Below, piece after piece: positions 39,082-48,317 of a stretch of 64,000 bases of DNA (the stretch's first letter is position 1; each line of letters starts with the position of its first letter). The DNA lies in the NCBI RefSeq assembly GCF_009192775.1, contig NZ_VTFX01000005.1, positions 434,001-498,000 of the forward strand. The letters are read 5' to 3'. Origin of the DNA: Arthrobacter yangruifuii (GTDB taxonomy: Bacteria > Actinomycetota > Actinomycetes > Actinomycetales > Micrococcaceae). Made by a program: the position numbers and the translations under genes. The notes beneath the pieces are model-generated. The model worked only from the letters and a program-made list of their open reading frames with translations. It had not been told where the DNA came from and searched no databases.

Positions 39082-40716
39082 CTAAATCCAGCTGGGCATC
39101 CACATACGCAGCCGCCAGTCAGAATACGGGATGGTTTCCGCCGTCCAGACCGGCAGGAAAAATGCCGAGAGGGCCAGGACCCCGGCGGCGAAGCAGCAAA
39201 CCACGACAATTCCGGTCCGCCGCCGCTGCGGGCTGTCCCCTGGGCGGCCCAGGACCAGCCCGAGAACGTAGACCAGCGCGAGCACGAGGAACGGTTCGAA
39301 GGACACCGAATAGAAGAAGAACGTGGTCCGTTCAGGATAGGCGAACCAGGGCAGGTATCCGGCAGCCACTCCGGACAGCACGGCACCGGCACGCCAGTCA
39401 CGCCGGCCCGCCCAGTAGAAGAGCACCACCAACAGCGCGAGGGCCGCCGCCCACCAGATGAGCGGGTTGCCCACCGAGGTAATTGCCGTCGAGCAGCTGT
39501 CAGCGGCACAGCCGCCCTCGCCGTTTTCCGCGCTCTCGTAGAAAAACGAGGTGGGCCGGCCCATGAACAGCCAGGTCCAGGCGGAAGCCGAGTAACTGTG
39601 CTCCGACGAGAGCCCGTTATGGAACGCGTATGCGCTGCGGTGGTATTCGGCGAGGGAACGCAGCGGGGCCGGCAGCCAGCTCCACCCTTCCTCCGGGTTC
39701 TGCGCCGCCCACTGCCGGTTGTACGCATCATCGGAGAGCAGCCAGCCGCTCCAACTGGCCGTGTAGGTAATCAGCGCAGCCGGGATGAGGGTCAGGAACG
39801 CCGGAATGCCGTCGCGGAGCAGGGCGGCCTCCCACTGCACGACGCCGGCCACGCGCCTGGCGCTGACGTCCCACAGGACCGTCATCAGGCCGAAGACGGC
39901 GACGAAGGCCAGCGCGGACCATTTGGTGCCCACGGCCAGGCCGAGGCAGACACCCGCTGCCAGCCGCCACGGACGCCACAGCAGCCATGGTCCGTACACC
40001 AGCGGCCCGCTGCCCGCAGAGATCCGGCCGCCGGAATCGGTGGCACGGGCCAGTGCCCGTGCCAGCCGAAGCCTGCCGTCCCTGCGGTCCAGCAGCAGGG
40101 CGCCGAACGCGGCGACAATCCAAAACGTGAGGAAGACATCCAGCAGGGAGGTGCGGGAATGGACCAGATGGTGCCCGTCCACGGCCAGGAACAGGCCGGC
40201 GAGGCCGCCCAGGGGAGCCGAGGAGAACAGCCGGGCGGCAATGAGCCCCAGCAGCAGGATCGTGACGGTGCCGGTCAGTGCCGCGCCGAAGCGCCAGCCG
40301 AAGGAATTGTCCGAGCCGAAGAGTGCCATGCCCAAGGCGATCATCCACTTGCCCACGGGGGGATGCACCACATACTCGGGCTCATTGAGCAGCACCTGGG
40401 GCTGGCCGGCAGTAAAGGACTCGTTGGCGTCCTCGGGCCAGGCCCGTTCATACCCGGACTGCAGCAGGGAATAGGCGTCCTTGACGTAGTAGGTCTCGTC
40501 AAAAATCAGGGACCCGGGCTCGCCCAGCCGGGTGAAACGCAGCACCCCGCCCAGCACCGCCATCACCAGCGGCAGGATCCATCCCGCCGCTCCCAGCGGA
40601 ACCAGGGCACTGCCCAGCAGGCGCTCCCGCAGCGCTTCGAAGGTGAAAGCATGCTGGGGGGACTCGACCGGGGCCGGTGCCTCGCGGCGCGTCGTCGAGG
40701 AACCGGAGAGACTCAC
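39082..40716 (-). CDS. pmt: Dolichyl-phosphate-mannose--protein mannosyltransferase
   Basis: 544-residue GT39 enzyme, like M. tuberculosis Rv1002c, that transfers mannose from polyprenyl-phosphate mannose to secreted proteins. The first extracytoplasmic loop has the catalytic acidic pair in FDETYYVKDAYSL. PEYVVHPPVGKWMI and HLVHSRTSLLDVFLTFW also match the family. About eleven helices are present. The open frame runs to 40977 across the divergent rsmI gene, but the GTG at 40716 lies seven bases behind TAGAGT and matches the expected N-terminus. Confidence 0.9.
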   Translation of the reverse strand: MSLSGSSTTRREAPAPVESPQHAFTFEALRERLLGSALVPLGAAGWILPLVMAVLGGVLRFTRLGEPGSLIFDETYYVKDAYSLLQSGYERAWPEDANESFTAGQPQVLLNEPEYVVHPPVGKWMIALGMALFGSDNSFGWRFGAALTGTVTILLLGLIAARLFSSAPLGGLAGLFLAVDGHHLVHSRTSLLDVFLTFWIVAAFGALLLDRRDGRLRLARALARATDSGGRISAGSGPLVYGPWLLWRPWRLAAGVCLGLAVGTKWSALAFVAVFGLMTVLWDVSARRVAGVVQWEAALLRDGIPAFLTLIPAALITYTASWSGWLLSDDAYNRQWAAQNPEEGWSWLPAPLRSLAEYHRSAYAFHNGLSSEHSYSASAWTWLFMGRPTSFFYESAENGEGGCAADSCSTAITSVGNPLIWWAAALALLVVLFYWAGRRDWRAGAVLSGVAAGYLPWFAYPERTTFFFYSVSFEPFLVLALVYVLGLVLGRPGDSPQRRRTGIVVVCCFAAGVLALSAFFLPVWTAETIPYSDWRLRMWMPSWI

Positions 40717-40723
40717 GCGCACC

Positions 40724-40747
40724 ACTCTATAGCCTGTCGCGTAGGGT
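40724..40747. promoter_or_regulatory. Overlapping divergent leaderless promoters of pmt and rsmI
   Basis: Minus strand TAGAGT (40724-40729) lies 7 bases from the pmt GTG; plus strand TAGGGT (40742-40747) lies 6 bases from the rsmI GTG at 40754. Only 37 bases separate the two start codons, so each polymerase footprint covers the other promoter. Confidence 0.55.
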
Positions 40748-40753
40748 TGAAGG

Positions 40754-41647
40754 GTGGACTCGAGCAAGCTAACCAGCACTAAGACAGGCACTCCAACCAA
40801 CGACGCCGCGGGGCCGGGACAGATTGTCCTGGCGGCAACACCCATCGGCAACATGGGGGACGCGACCAACCGGCTGATCGGACTGCTGGAAAGCGCCGAC
40901 ATCATTGCCGCGGAGGACACCCGGCGGCTGCACCGGCTGGTCACCGCCCTGGGCATCACCACGCGGGGCCGGATCATCAGCTACCACGAACACAATGAGG
41001 CCTCCCGCACGGCGGATCTGCTGGAAATGGTCCGCGGCGGCGCCACCCTCCTGATGGTCACCGACGCCGGCATGCCGGCGGTGTCCGATCCCGGTTTCCG
41101 CCTGGTGGAGGCCGCAGCCGCCGAAGGCCTGACGGTCACTGCGGCGCCCGGACCGTCCGCGGTGCTGACCGCACTGGCCCTCTCCGGGCTGCCGACGGAC
41201 CGGTTCTGCTTTGAGGGGTTCCTGCCCCGCAAATCCGGGGAGCGCAGCACCCGGCTGGCGCAGCTGGCCGGCGAGCAGCGGACCATGGTGTTCTTCGAAG
41301 CCCCGCACCGCCTCGAACCCATGCTGCGGGCCCTCGATGAGGCCTTCGGCAGCGGCCGGCGCGCCGCCGTCGCCCGCGAGCTCACCAAGCTGCATGAACA
41401 GGTGCTGCGGGGATCCCTGCGCGAACTGCTGGAATGGGCCGAAGCCGGGGACGTCCGCGGAGAGATTGCCGTAGTGGTTGAAGGCGCGCCGGATGCCGCC
41501 CCGGAACAGGCCGCAGACCACGTGGGCGCCGTCAACTCGCTGCTGGAGCAGGGCATCCGGCTCAAGGACGCCGTCGCCGCCGTGGCCGAGGACGCCCGGA
41601 TCAGCAAGCGCGAACTGTATTCAGCGGTGCTGGAAGCGCGCAGCTGA
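40754..41647 (+). CDS. rsmI: 16S rRNA (cytidine1402-2'-O)-methyltransferase
   Basis: 297-residue SAM-dependent enzyme that methylates the ribose of C1402 in the ribosomal decoding centre. Family signatures are LAATPIGNMGDATNRLIGLLESADIIAAEDTR, ISYHEHNE, LMVTDAGMPAVSDPG and APGPSAVLTALALSGLPTDRF. The C-terminal HTH-like region (KDAVAAVAEDARISKRELYSAVLEARS) completes it. The leaderless GTG start gives an N-terminal extension of about 25 residues. Divergent from pmt, as in M. tuberculosis Rv1002c/Rv1003. Confidence 0.94.
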   Translation: MDSSKLTSTKTGTPTNDAAGPGQIVLAATPIGNMGDATNRLIGLLESADIIAAEDTRRLHRLVTALGITTRGRIISYHEHNEASRTADLLEMVRGGATLLMVTDAGMPAVSDPGFRLVEAAAAEGLTVTAAPGPSAVLTALALSGLPTDRFCFEGFLPRKSGERSTRLAQLAGEQRTMVFFEAPHRLEPMLRALDEAFGSGRRAAVARELTKLHEQVLRGSLRELLEWAEAGDVRGEIAVVVEGAPDAAPEQAADHVGAVNSLLEQGIRLKDAVAAVAEDARISKRELYSAVLEARS

Positions 41648-41818
41648 CGTTTTCCGTCCCGGCAGGATTCCGGGCCGGGGCTGGGCAGATGCACAGTGTT
41701 TTCCGCCGGCGGCAGTGCAGGACCGCATTTACAGGGACTGCCCCCGGAGCCTACGGTGAAGGGGAAACCGCGGGTATCACGCCCGTGCTGGATCCGCTGA
41801 ATTCTGGAGGCATTTTCC

Positions 41819-43300
41819 ATGGGTATTTCCGCAGACCGTGAAGCCGAACTTCTGGCACAGGTCCCCACCGGGCTGTTGATTGACGGCCAGTGGCGGGACG
41901 CCGCCGGCGGCCGCACGTTCGACGTCGAGGATCCCGCCACCGGAAAAACCCTGCTCAGCATCGCGGATGCCTCTGCCGGGGACGGCGCGCTCGCCATGGA
42001 CGCGGCCGCCGCTGCCCAGGCCGGCTGGGCGCGGACGGCGCCGCGGGAACGCGGGGAAATCCTGCGCCGGGCCTTTGAACTGGTCACGGAACGCGCCGAG
42101 GACTTTGCCCTGCTGATGACCCTGGAAATGGGCAAGCCGCTGGCCGAGGCACGCGGCGAGGTGACATACGGTGCGGAGTTCCTGCGCTGGTTCTCCGAGG
42201 AAGCGGTCCGCATTTCCGGCCGTTACAGCACCGCTCCGGACGGCAAGTCCCGCCTGCTGGTGAACCGGAAACCGGTGGGACCATGCCTGCTGATCACCCC
42301 CTGGAACTTCCCGCTGGCGATGGCAACGCGCAAGATCGCTCCTGCCGTGGCGGCCGGCTGCACCATGGTGCTCAAGCCCGCCAAGCTCACCCCTCTGACA
42401 TCCCAGCTGTTCGCCGCCGTCATGATGGAAGCCGGACTGCCCGCCGGTGTGCTCAACGTGGTGTCCACCACCGCGGCCGGCGACGTCACCGGCCCCATCC
42501 TGAAGGACTCCCGTCTCCGGAAGGTGTCCTTCACCGGATCCACCCCGGTGGGACAGAGCCTGATCCGCGACGCGGCCGAGAACGTCCTGCGCACCTCCAT
42601 GGAGCTTGGCGGCAACGCGCCCTTCATCGTGTTCGAGGACGCTGACCTGGACAAAGCCGTGGACGGTGCCATGGCCGCGAAGCTGCGGAACATGGGCGAG
42701 GCCTGCACCGCAGCCAACCGGTTCATCGTCCAGGACACCGTGGCCGACGAGTTCGCCGAGAAATTCGCCGCCCGCGTCGGCGCCATGACCACCGGACGCG
42801 GCACGGAAGAGGACACCAAGATTGGCCCGCTGATTGACGGCAAGTCACGGGACAAGGTGCACGCCCTCGTCAGCGAAGCGCTCGACGGCGGCGCGGTCGC
42901 CCTGGTGGGCGGGGAACCCGAGGACGGCCCCGGCTACTTCTACCGGCCGACGGTCCTGACGAACGTTCCCGCGGACGCACGGATCCTGAAGGAGGAAATC
43001 TTCGGGCCCGTGGCACCGATCGTGACCTTCTCCGGCGAAGACGAAGCCGTGGCGCTGGCCAACAACACCGAGTACGGCCTGGTCTCCTATGTCTTCACCA
43101 GGGACCTCAACCGCGGACTGCGGATCGGGGAAAAGCTGGAAACCGGCATGCTGGGGCTGAATGCCGGCGTGGTCTCTAATGCCGCCGCTCCGTTCGGCGG
43201 CGTTAAGCAGTCCGGGCTGGGCCGCGAGGGCGGCGCCGAAGGCATCGACGAATACCTGTACACGCAGTACATCGGCATCGCGGACCCGTACGCGGGCTAG
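41819..43300 (+). CDS. gabD: NAD(P)-dependent succinate-semialdehyde dehydrogenase
   Basis: 493-residue aldehyde dehydrogenase, oxidising succinate semialdehyde to succinate (end of the GABA shunt). Catalytic Cys296 (GEACTAAN) and Glu262 (MELGGNAP) are in place, with the coenzyme motif FTGSTPVGQSL and the ITPWNFPLAMATRK segment of the GabD group. The ATG has TGGAGG about 10 bases upstream. It is a single-gene unit ended by a hairpin; no GABA transaminase is nearby. Substrate assignment rests on family resemblance. Confidence 0.88.
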   Translation: MGISADREAELLAQVPTGLLIDGQWRDAAGGRTFDVEDPATGKTLLSIADASAGDGALAMDAAAAAQAGWARTAPRERGEILRRAFELVTERAEDFALLMTLEMGKPLAEARGEVTYGAEFLRWFSEEAVRISGRYSTAPDGKSRLLVNRKPVGPCLLITPWNFPLAMATRKIAPAVAAGCTMVLKPAKLTPLTSQLFAAVMMEAGLPAGVLNVVSTTAAGDVTGPILKDSRLRKVSFTGSTPVGQSLIRDAAENVLRTSMELGGNAPFIVFEDADLDKAVDGAMAAKLRNMGEACTAANRFIVQDTVADEFAEKFAARVGAMTTGRGTEEDTKIGPLIDGKSRDKVHALVSEALDGGAVALVGGEPEDGPGYFYRPTVLTNVPADARILKEEIFGPVAPIVTFSGEDEAVALANNTEYGLVSYVFTRDLNRGLRIGEKLETGMLGLNAGVVSNAAAPFGGVKQSGLGREGGAEGIDEYLYTQYIGIADPYAG

Positions 43301-43314
43301 GCGGGCGGTGCCAA

Positions 43315-43348
43315 GGAACCCGGTGATGCTGCAGCGTCACCGGGTTCC
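43315..43348. terminator. Hairpin between gabD and transglutaminase gene
   Basis: Fifteen-base arms ggaacccggtgatgc and gcgtcaccgggttcc, one G-T pair, TGCA loop. Serves the two convergent genes. Confidence 0.75.
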
Positions 43349-43372
43349 TCCGTACCTCGGGCACGGACGGGG

Positions 43373-45751
43373 TCAGTCGTGCCGGAAACGCATGGCGAGC
43401 GAGGGTGGAAGGAACCGGGCATGGATCCGGCCAAGAAGTCCCGTGCCGCGGCGCAGATCCTCCTGCACGGTTTCCAGGTCAGCCCACGAAGAGGCCGCCC
43501 CGCTGCCGGGCCCGACGCCGCCGACCCCGCCACCGCCGGACCCGCTGCCGACCCCGGCGTAGGCTTCCACCTCGAAGGAGTTCCGGATACGCGTCAGGGC
43601 TTCCTCCGCGCCCGGAGAGAGCCCGGCCTCCTGGATCAGCCGGCCGGCATAGCTCCTGGGGGTGTCGGAGGTCCGGCCGGGATAGCCGTAATCGATCCCC
43701 AGGTCCGCCAGCTCGTCCCAGACCGGGCCGGCCCTGCCGTCGGCGGCCGCATGCCGCCGCCGCACAGCCCGTCTCCGGCGCATTGCCCACGGCGTCATGA
43801 CGGCGCCCGCTGCAGCCAGCACTGCCAGCAGCGCCCCCAGCCACGCGGTTTCGGGCGTATCGCTCGGTTCCAGCACGGTTTCCGGTTCCAGCGGTGGTTC
43901 CTGCGGGACCGCCGGTGCGGTTACCGGTGGACCGGGAATACGCGGATCGTCATCGTCACGGATAGGCGTCTCGGCAGGTGCTGCCGTTTGTTGCCGGGCA
44001 TACTCCGGCACCGATCCCCGGGACGGAGTCGGCTCGAAGCGGATCCATCCGGCCCCTTCGAAATACAATTCCGGCCACGCATGGGCGTCGGTGGAGTCAA
44101 CCTCATATTCGCGCAGCGGCTCACCGTTGGGGCCGGTGCCCTCCGTTGTCCGGCCGGTGCGCTGGCCGGGAGCGTATCCAAGCGCCATCCGGCTGGGAAT
44201 GCCCTCCTCCCGGGCCATCACCGCCATGGCCGCGGCGAAATGCACGCAGTAACCGGCCTTTCGCTCCAGGAACTCGGACAGGACCGACATGCCGTTCCCG
44301 TCATAACCACCCTGCACCGGTGCCTCCAGCGAGTAGGAAAACGCCGGTCCGCGAAGATAGCTCTGAATCGCCATGGCCTTGTCATACGGGCTGGAAACAC
44401 CCTTCACTGCCTCTGCGGCAGCGTCGCGGATGTTCCCCGGAAGGTCGTCGGGCAGCTCCGTGAAAACAGCGTCGACGCTGTTGGGGGCAGCCTGCGGGAG
44501 TCCTGCCAGCTGTTCGGGAGTCAGCTGGGGGGACACACTCTGAACCTGGTAGTCCTGCTTCACGTCCCCGCCGGCGTCGTTACTGAGCACGGTCATGGTC
44601 TTCGGGTCCCAGGACCAGTTTCCATCGGCGCCGGTCACTCCGACCGGATAGTAGGGAGCCAATAGCCAGGGACTTGAGTAGGTCCGGGAGCTGATCCGCG
44701 TCACCACCGGTGTGCCCTGGCCCCGCCCGGAGGCGGAGGGATCCTGCGGCATGGTGGAGATGCCCTCCCGCCGTTCGTCTGCCCGTGTGTCCGGAGCCCA
44801 CCGGCTGCCGGAGAAATCCTCCAGGGTGGTGGACCGCAGATACACGGGTTCTGTAGACGAGGTTGCATAGGTTATCCGTCCCGCGGACCCGGGCTGACGC
44901 AGGTCATTCCCCAGACTGACCACGGGATTCAGCCCGGTGCCACCCGAGAGGAAGCTGAACCTGGCGCCCTCCGGGAAGGCTCCGCCGGTGAAGCCCGGCA
45001 GGACCGACGGCAGCAGTACCGCCAGCACCAGGGAAGGTGCACACACCGCTGCGGCGCGTGCCAGCCAGGGCCCGGAAACCCGTGCGCCGGGACCCTGCTG
45101 TTCCCGGCGGGCACCGACGGCAAGCAGCACCAGATACCCGGCAGCGGCGAGCAGGAAATACCCCGTGCCCAGACTCTCGGGTTTGAGCACCGCCGGGATC
45201 ATGAGGACGGCAAACAGCCCGAGCCCCGCCGTTGCCGGCATCCGCAGGGTCGCCGCGAGGGTGTCCGTCAGGACGGCCACCAGCCCGATCCCGGCGCAGC
45301 ACAGGAACAGGATGCCCGGCAGCGGCTGCACGGGAGTGACTTCCGTGAGGACCACGGCGTGTGCCTCGGACAACAGCGCTTCGGCCCGGGCAACGGTGCC
45401 CGGGCCGGGCAGGAACCCCAGGATTGATGATGATGCGGCGAACAACCAGGCGAGAGTGCAGATCAGGACCGCCGTGCCCACCACCGGCACCAGCGGCTGC
45501 GGCAGCCCGAGCCGCCGTGCCCCGGCCGTGGCTGCCAGCGGAACGAGAACGGCGAACAGCAGCCGCGGCAGCCAGGACCAGCCTTCGATGACTCCGTGGA
45601 CGCTGAGTGAACACAGCAGTACGGCCAGGGCACTGGCCGCGCCTACCGCAACGTTGGCCGCCCCGCGGCGTCCGCCGGAGGCCGGCTCGGGTTGCTGTGC
45701 GCTTCGGGACGGCCCTGACCTGGTTCCGGGGCGCGTGAGGAGGGCGCTCAT
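43373..45751 (-). CDS. TgpA-type transglutaminase-like membrane protein
   Basis: 792-residue protein. N-terminal membrane domain (DUF3488-like) with about seven helices over residues 30-260, an extracytoplasmic transglutaminase-like domain, one further helix (about 685-705) and a cytoplasmic C-terminal tail. The papain-like triad region is visible: Cys in RKAGYCVHFAAAMAVMARE and His in STDAHAWPELYFEGAGW. The real start is the ATG at 45751, which overlaps the upstream DUF58 stop by four bases. A Gly/Ser-rich stretch lies near the C-terminus. Third gene of the moxR-DUF58-tgpA operon; substrate unknown. Confidence 0.88.
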   Translation of the reverse strand: MSALLTRPGTRSGPSRSAQQPEPASGGRRGAANVAVGAASALAVLLCSLSVHGVIEGWSWLPRLLFAVLVPLAATAGARRLGLPQPLVPVVGTAVLICTLAWLFAASSSILGFLPGPGTVARAEALLSEAHAVVLTEVTPVQPLPGILFLCCAGIGLVAVLTDTLAATLRMPATAGLGLFAVLMIPAVLKPESLGTGYFLLAAAGYLVLLAVGARREQQGPGARVSGPWLARAAAVCAPSLVLAVLLPSVLPGFTGGAFPEGARFSFLSGGTGLNPVVSLGNDLRQPGSAGRITYATSSTEPVYLRSTTLEDFSGSRWAPDTRADERREGISTMPQDPSASGRGQGTPVVTRISSRTYSSPWLLAPYYPVGVTGADGNWSWDPKTMTVLSNDAGGDVKQDYQVQSVSPQLTPEQLAGLPQAAPNSVDAVFTELPDDLPGNIRDAAAEAVKGVSSPYDKAMAIQSYLRGPAFSYSLEAPVQGGYDGNGMSVLSEFLERKAGYCVHFAAAMAVMAREEGIPSRMALGYAPGQRTGRTTEGTGPNGEPLREYEVDSTDAHAWPELYFEGAGWIRFEPTPSRGSVPEYARQQTAAPAETPIRDDDDPRIPGPPVTAPAVPQEPPLEPETVLEPSDTPETAWLGALLAVLAAAGAVMTPWAMRRRRAVRRRHAAADGRAGPVWDELADLGIDYGYPGRTSDTPRSYAGRLIQEAGLSPGAEEALTRIRNSFEVEAYAGVGSGSGGGGVGGVGPGSGAASSWADLETVQEDLRRGTGLLGRIHARFLPPSLAMRFRHD

Positions 45752-47088
45752 ACCGGCTCCCCGCCGGAGTGGACGGCCTGCCGGTCCCCGTCCAGGAGCG
45801 ACCACGCAGCCGGTACCGGCAGGGCCGGGGGAACGGCGGCGGCAATCCATCCGGCCTCCCGCAGGATCCCCAGTACCGGGCGCAGCGCAGACGGCCGGTC
45901 CGTGACCAGGAGAATCAGCGGCTGGCGGGCATACCGGGAGGCCGGGGCCAGGACGAGGGCTTCCCCGGGGGTCATCCGGCCCGCGATCACCAGCAGTGGT
46001 CCCGGTGCCTGGCCGGAGCCGTCCAGTGCAGCGAAGGGCACGGCGGCGTCGGGCGGGCTCCCGGCCGACGGCGGCGGGGAGGGTTCCAGCCCCAGGGCGG
46101 CCAACCCTTCAGCGAGGTTCTGCACCCCGTCCGCGCCGCGGAAAGCGGTCTCGGCGCCGTCCAGCGCGGAGGGGGAACGTGCCAGCCCGGGCCGTGACAG
46201 TTCATCGGTGAACCGCACGCTGTAACCGGCTTCCGCGAAGAACACGGCACAGGAGATAACCGCCGAAACAGCCCATTCAAACGCTTCCGAGGTCAGGAGG
46301 TCACCGTTGCCCGGGGTGCCCGCCGCTCCGTCGGCATAGGAGGACAGCCGCTGGTCCAGCAGGATGGAAGCGGTGGGCGCCGTCACCGGTTCCTCCTGCC
46401 GCACCATCAGTTCACCGTGCCTGGCCGTTGCGGCCCAGTGCACGCGGCGCATGGGATCTCCGTGCCGGTATCCCCGGGTGGAGGCATCGTCTTCGCTGGG
46501 TGTTCCGCGCCGCCTGCTCGCTGCGGTGCCGTCGGCGCCCAGAGATCCGAACAATGATGTCGGCGGAAGTTCAAGCGGCGCCGGAGCCACGGCCAGGCTG
46601 TCGGTTCCGCCGAGCGTGTGCACCATCCTGGCCAGCCCCAGGGGATCCATGACATCGGCGGTCACCGGGCCGATGCCGTAGAGCCCGCGCCGGCTCGAGC
46701 GCAGGCGGTACTCATAGTTGCTGCGGCTGTTTCCCGCCGCGTGGACGGAGGGAAACCGGAACACCGGACTCGGTCCGAAGCGGAACGGAAGCCCCTCGCG
46801 CATCACCGCTCCGGACACCGGGGCGCCCCGGCTTTGCACCCGCAGTACCACCGTAGCCGCGGTCCCCGTCTCCACCAGCGGAGGCGTAAAGGTCCGTTCC
46901 ACGTCAAAGCCGGGTTTGACCAGGCGCAGGAGCGCAGCGGCCAGGACCGGCAGCCCGATCAACAGGACCGCGAGGGCCAGTAGGTCCCGGCGTCCCAGTG
47001 CCGCCGCGCCCAGCAGCGATGCCGCGCCGGCACACAGCAGGCCCCAGCCGCGGAGAGTGAAAAACCTCGTGAAGGAGGCGGCTTCCAT
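45748..47088 (-). CDS. DUF58 domain-containing membrane protein
   Basis: 446-residue protein with two N-terminal helices (about residues 12-52, GWGLLCAGAASLLGAAALGRRD) and a DUF58/vWA-like cytoplasmic or membrane-associated domain. That domain includes RGYRHGDPMRRVHWAATARHGELMVRQEEP, the most conserved part of the family. DUF58 proteins occur with MoxR ATPases and are thought to be their partners. The ATG at 47088 is preferred because AAAGG lies five bases upstream; a GTG at 47133 directly follows the moxR stop. Confidence 0.85.
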   Translation of the reverse strand: MEAASFTRFFTLRGWGLLCAGAASLLGAAALGRRDLLALAVLLIGLPVLAAALLRLVKPGFDVERTFTPPLVETGTAATVVLRVQSRGAPVSGAVMREGLPFRFGPSPVFRFPSVHAAGNSRSNYEYRLRSSRRGLYGIGPVTADVMDPLGLARMVHTLGGTDSLAVAPAPLELPPTSLFGSLGADGTAASRRRGTPSEDDASTRGYRHGDPMRRVHWAATARHGELMVRQEEPVTAPTASILLDQRLSSYADGAAGTPGNGDLLTSEAFEWAVSAVISCAVFFAEAGYSVRFTDELSRPGLARSPSALDGAETAFRGADGVQNLAEGLAALGLEPSPPPSAGSPPDAAVPFAALDGSGQAPGPLLVIAGRMTPGEALVLAPASRYARQPLILLVTDRPSALRPVLGILREAGWIAAAVPPALPVPAAWSLLDGDRQAVHSGGEPV

Positions 47089-47133
47089 GGTGGCCTTTCG
47101 CTTGGGCGGTGCGGCGGAGACGGTGGGCGGCAC

Positions 47134-48195
47134 TCAGCGGCGCAGGCGCTCCGGCGCCGCTGTGCGGGGGACCGCCACGGAGGCAATCACGGACGCAATG
47201 ACGGCTGAGGCGTTGATCCCGGTTCCGGCAGCCTTGCGCTGCAGCAGGAGACGGTGGGCGAGGACGGAATCCGCCAGCCGCGCAATGTCGTCGGGCAGCA
47301 CAAAATCCCTGCCCTGCAGCGCCGCGTAGGCCTTGGCCGCCCGCAGCAGCTGCAGCAGCGCCCGCGGACTGGCGCCCAGACGGAGATCGGGATGTTCCCG
47401 GGTGGCCCGGCCCAGGGCGACCGTGTACTCCTTGACGGCGGCGGAAACGTAAATGTCCCGCACCCTGGCGATCATCGCCGACGCCTCGCGGATTCCCACC
47501 ACGGGGGTAATGCTGTCCAGCGGCGAGCCGGCCTGGTGGTGGTCCAGCATGTCCACTTCCGACCTGGCGTCGGGGTAGCCCAGGGAGAGTTTGGCCATGA
47601 ACCTGTCCCGCTGGGCTTCCGGCAGGGGATAGGTCCCCTCCATCTCGATGGGGTTCTGCGTGGCCACCACCATAAAGGGCGCCGAGAGCCGGTGCGTGCC
47701 GCCGTCGACCGTCACCTGGTGTTCCTCCATGCACTCCAGCAGGGCGGACTGGGTTTTGGCCGAGGCCCGGTTGATCTCATCGGCAATCACCACGTTCGCA
47801 AAGACCGGACCCTGGCGGAATTCGAACCGGTGGCTGTCCTGGTTGTAGATGGACACCCCGGTGACGTCCGAGGGCAGCAGATCGGGGGTGAACTGGATGC
47901 GGCTGACAGCGCAGTCAATGGACCGGGCGAGGGTCTTGGCCAGAAGCGTCTTGCCGACGCCGGGAACATCCTCCAGCAGCACATGCCCCTCGGCCAGCAG
48001 AACCGTCAGCACCAGCCGGGCGGCGTCTTCCTTGCCGTCTATGACCGAGTTGATAGCGGCGAGGATGCCGTCCGCTGCAGCGGCGAAGGATTCTGCGTCG
48101 ATGGCCGCGGAAGGGGAGGAGAACGTGGGGGCGGATGGCCGGGACGGCAAACCCTTGAGGGACGCTGCAGCGCCAGACGGTATCGGAGCGTCCAT
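47134..48195 (-). CDS. MoxR family AAA+ ATPase
   Basis: 353-residue chaperone-like ATPase. Walker A is in EDVPGVGKTLLAKTLA (near residue 85), Walker B in NVVIADEINRAS, with sensor 1 in VVATQNPIEMEGTYPLPEAQRDRF. These ATPases are thought to activate or assemble partner proteins carrying vWA/DUF58 domains, here the next gene. The ATG at 48195 has GGAAGG five bases before it. Divergent from tatD with 122 bases between starts. Confidence 0.93.
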   Translation of the reverse strand: MDAPIPSGAAASLKGLPSRPSAPTFSSPSAAIDAESFAAAADGILAAINSVIDGKEDAARLVLTVLLAEGHVLLEDVPGVGKTLLAKTLARSIDCAVSRIQFTPDLLPSDVTGVSIYNQDSHRFEFRQGPVFANVVIADEINRASAKTQSALLECMEEHQVTVDGGTHRLSAPFMVVATQNPIEMEGTYPLPEAQRDRFMAKLSLGYPDARSEVDMLDHHQAGSPLDSITPVVGIREASAMIARVRDIYVSAAVKEYTVALGRATREHPDLRLGASPRALLQLLRAAKAYAALQGRDFVLPDDIARLADSVLAHRLLLQRKAAGTGINASAVIASVIASVAVPRTAAPERLRR

Positions 48196-48304
48196 GGACA
48201 CCTTCCATGCTCGGCGGTTGCCGCTGCGGCACGTGGATGCCCACGGTCCTGCGCAGCCGGGTCCGGCCGACGGCGGTTTGTCTCCCTCAGGCTACTAGCT
48301 CACC

Positions 48305-48310
48305 TAGGCT
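48305..48310 (+). promoter_or_regulatory. Leaderless -10 box of tatD
   Basis: TAGGCT, 7 bases before the ATG at 48318. Confidence 0.55.
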
Positions 48311-48317
48311 TAAGAAC

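Noticed and set aside
38956-40782. 608-residue plus-strand open frame opposite pmt
   Set aside because: Shadow frame of the mannosyltransferase gene.
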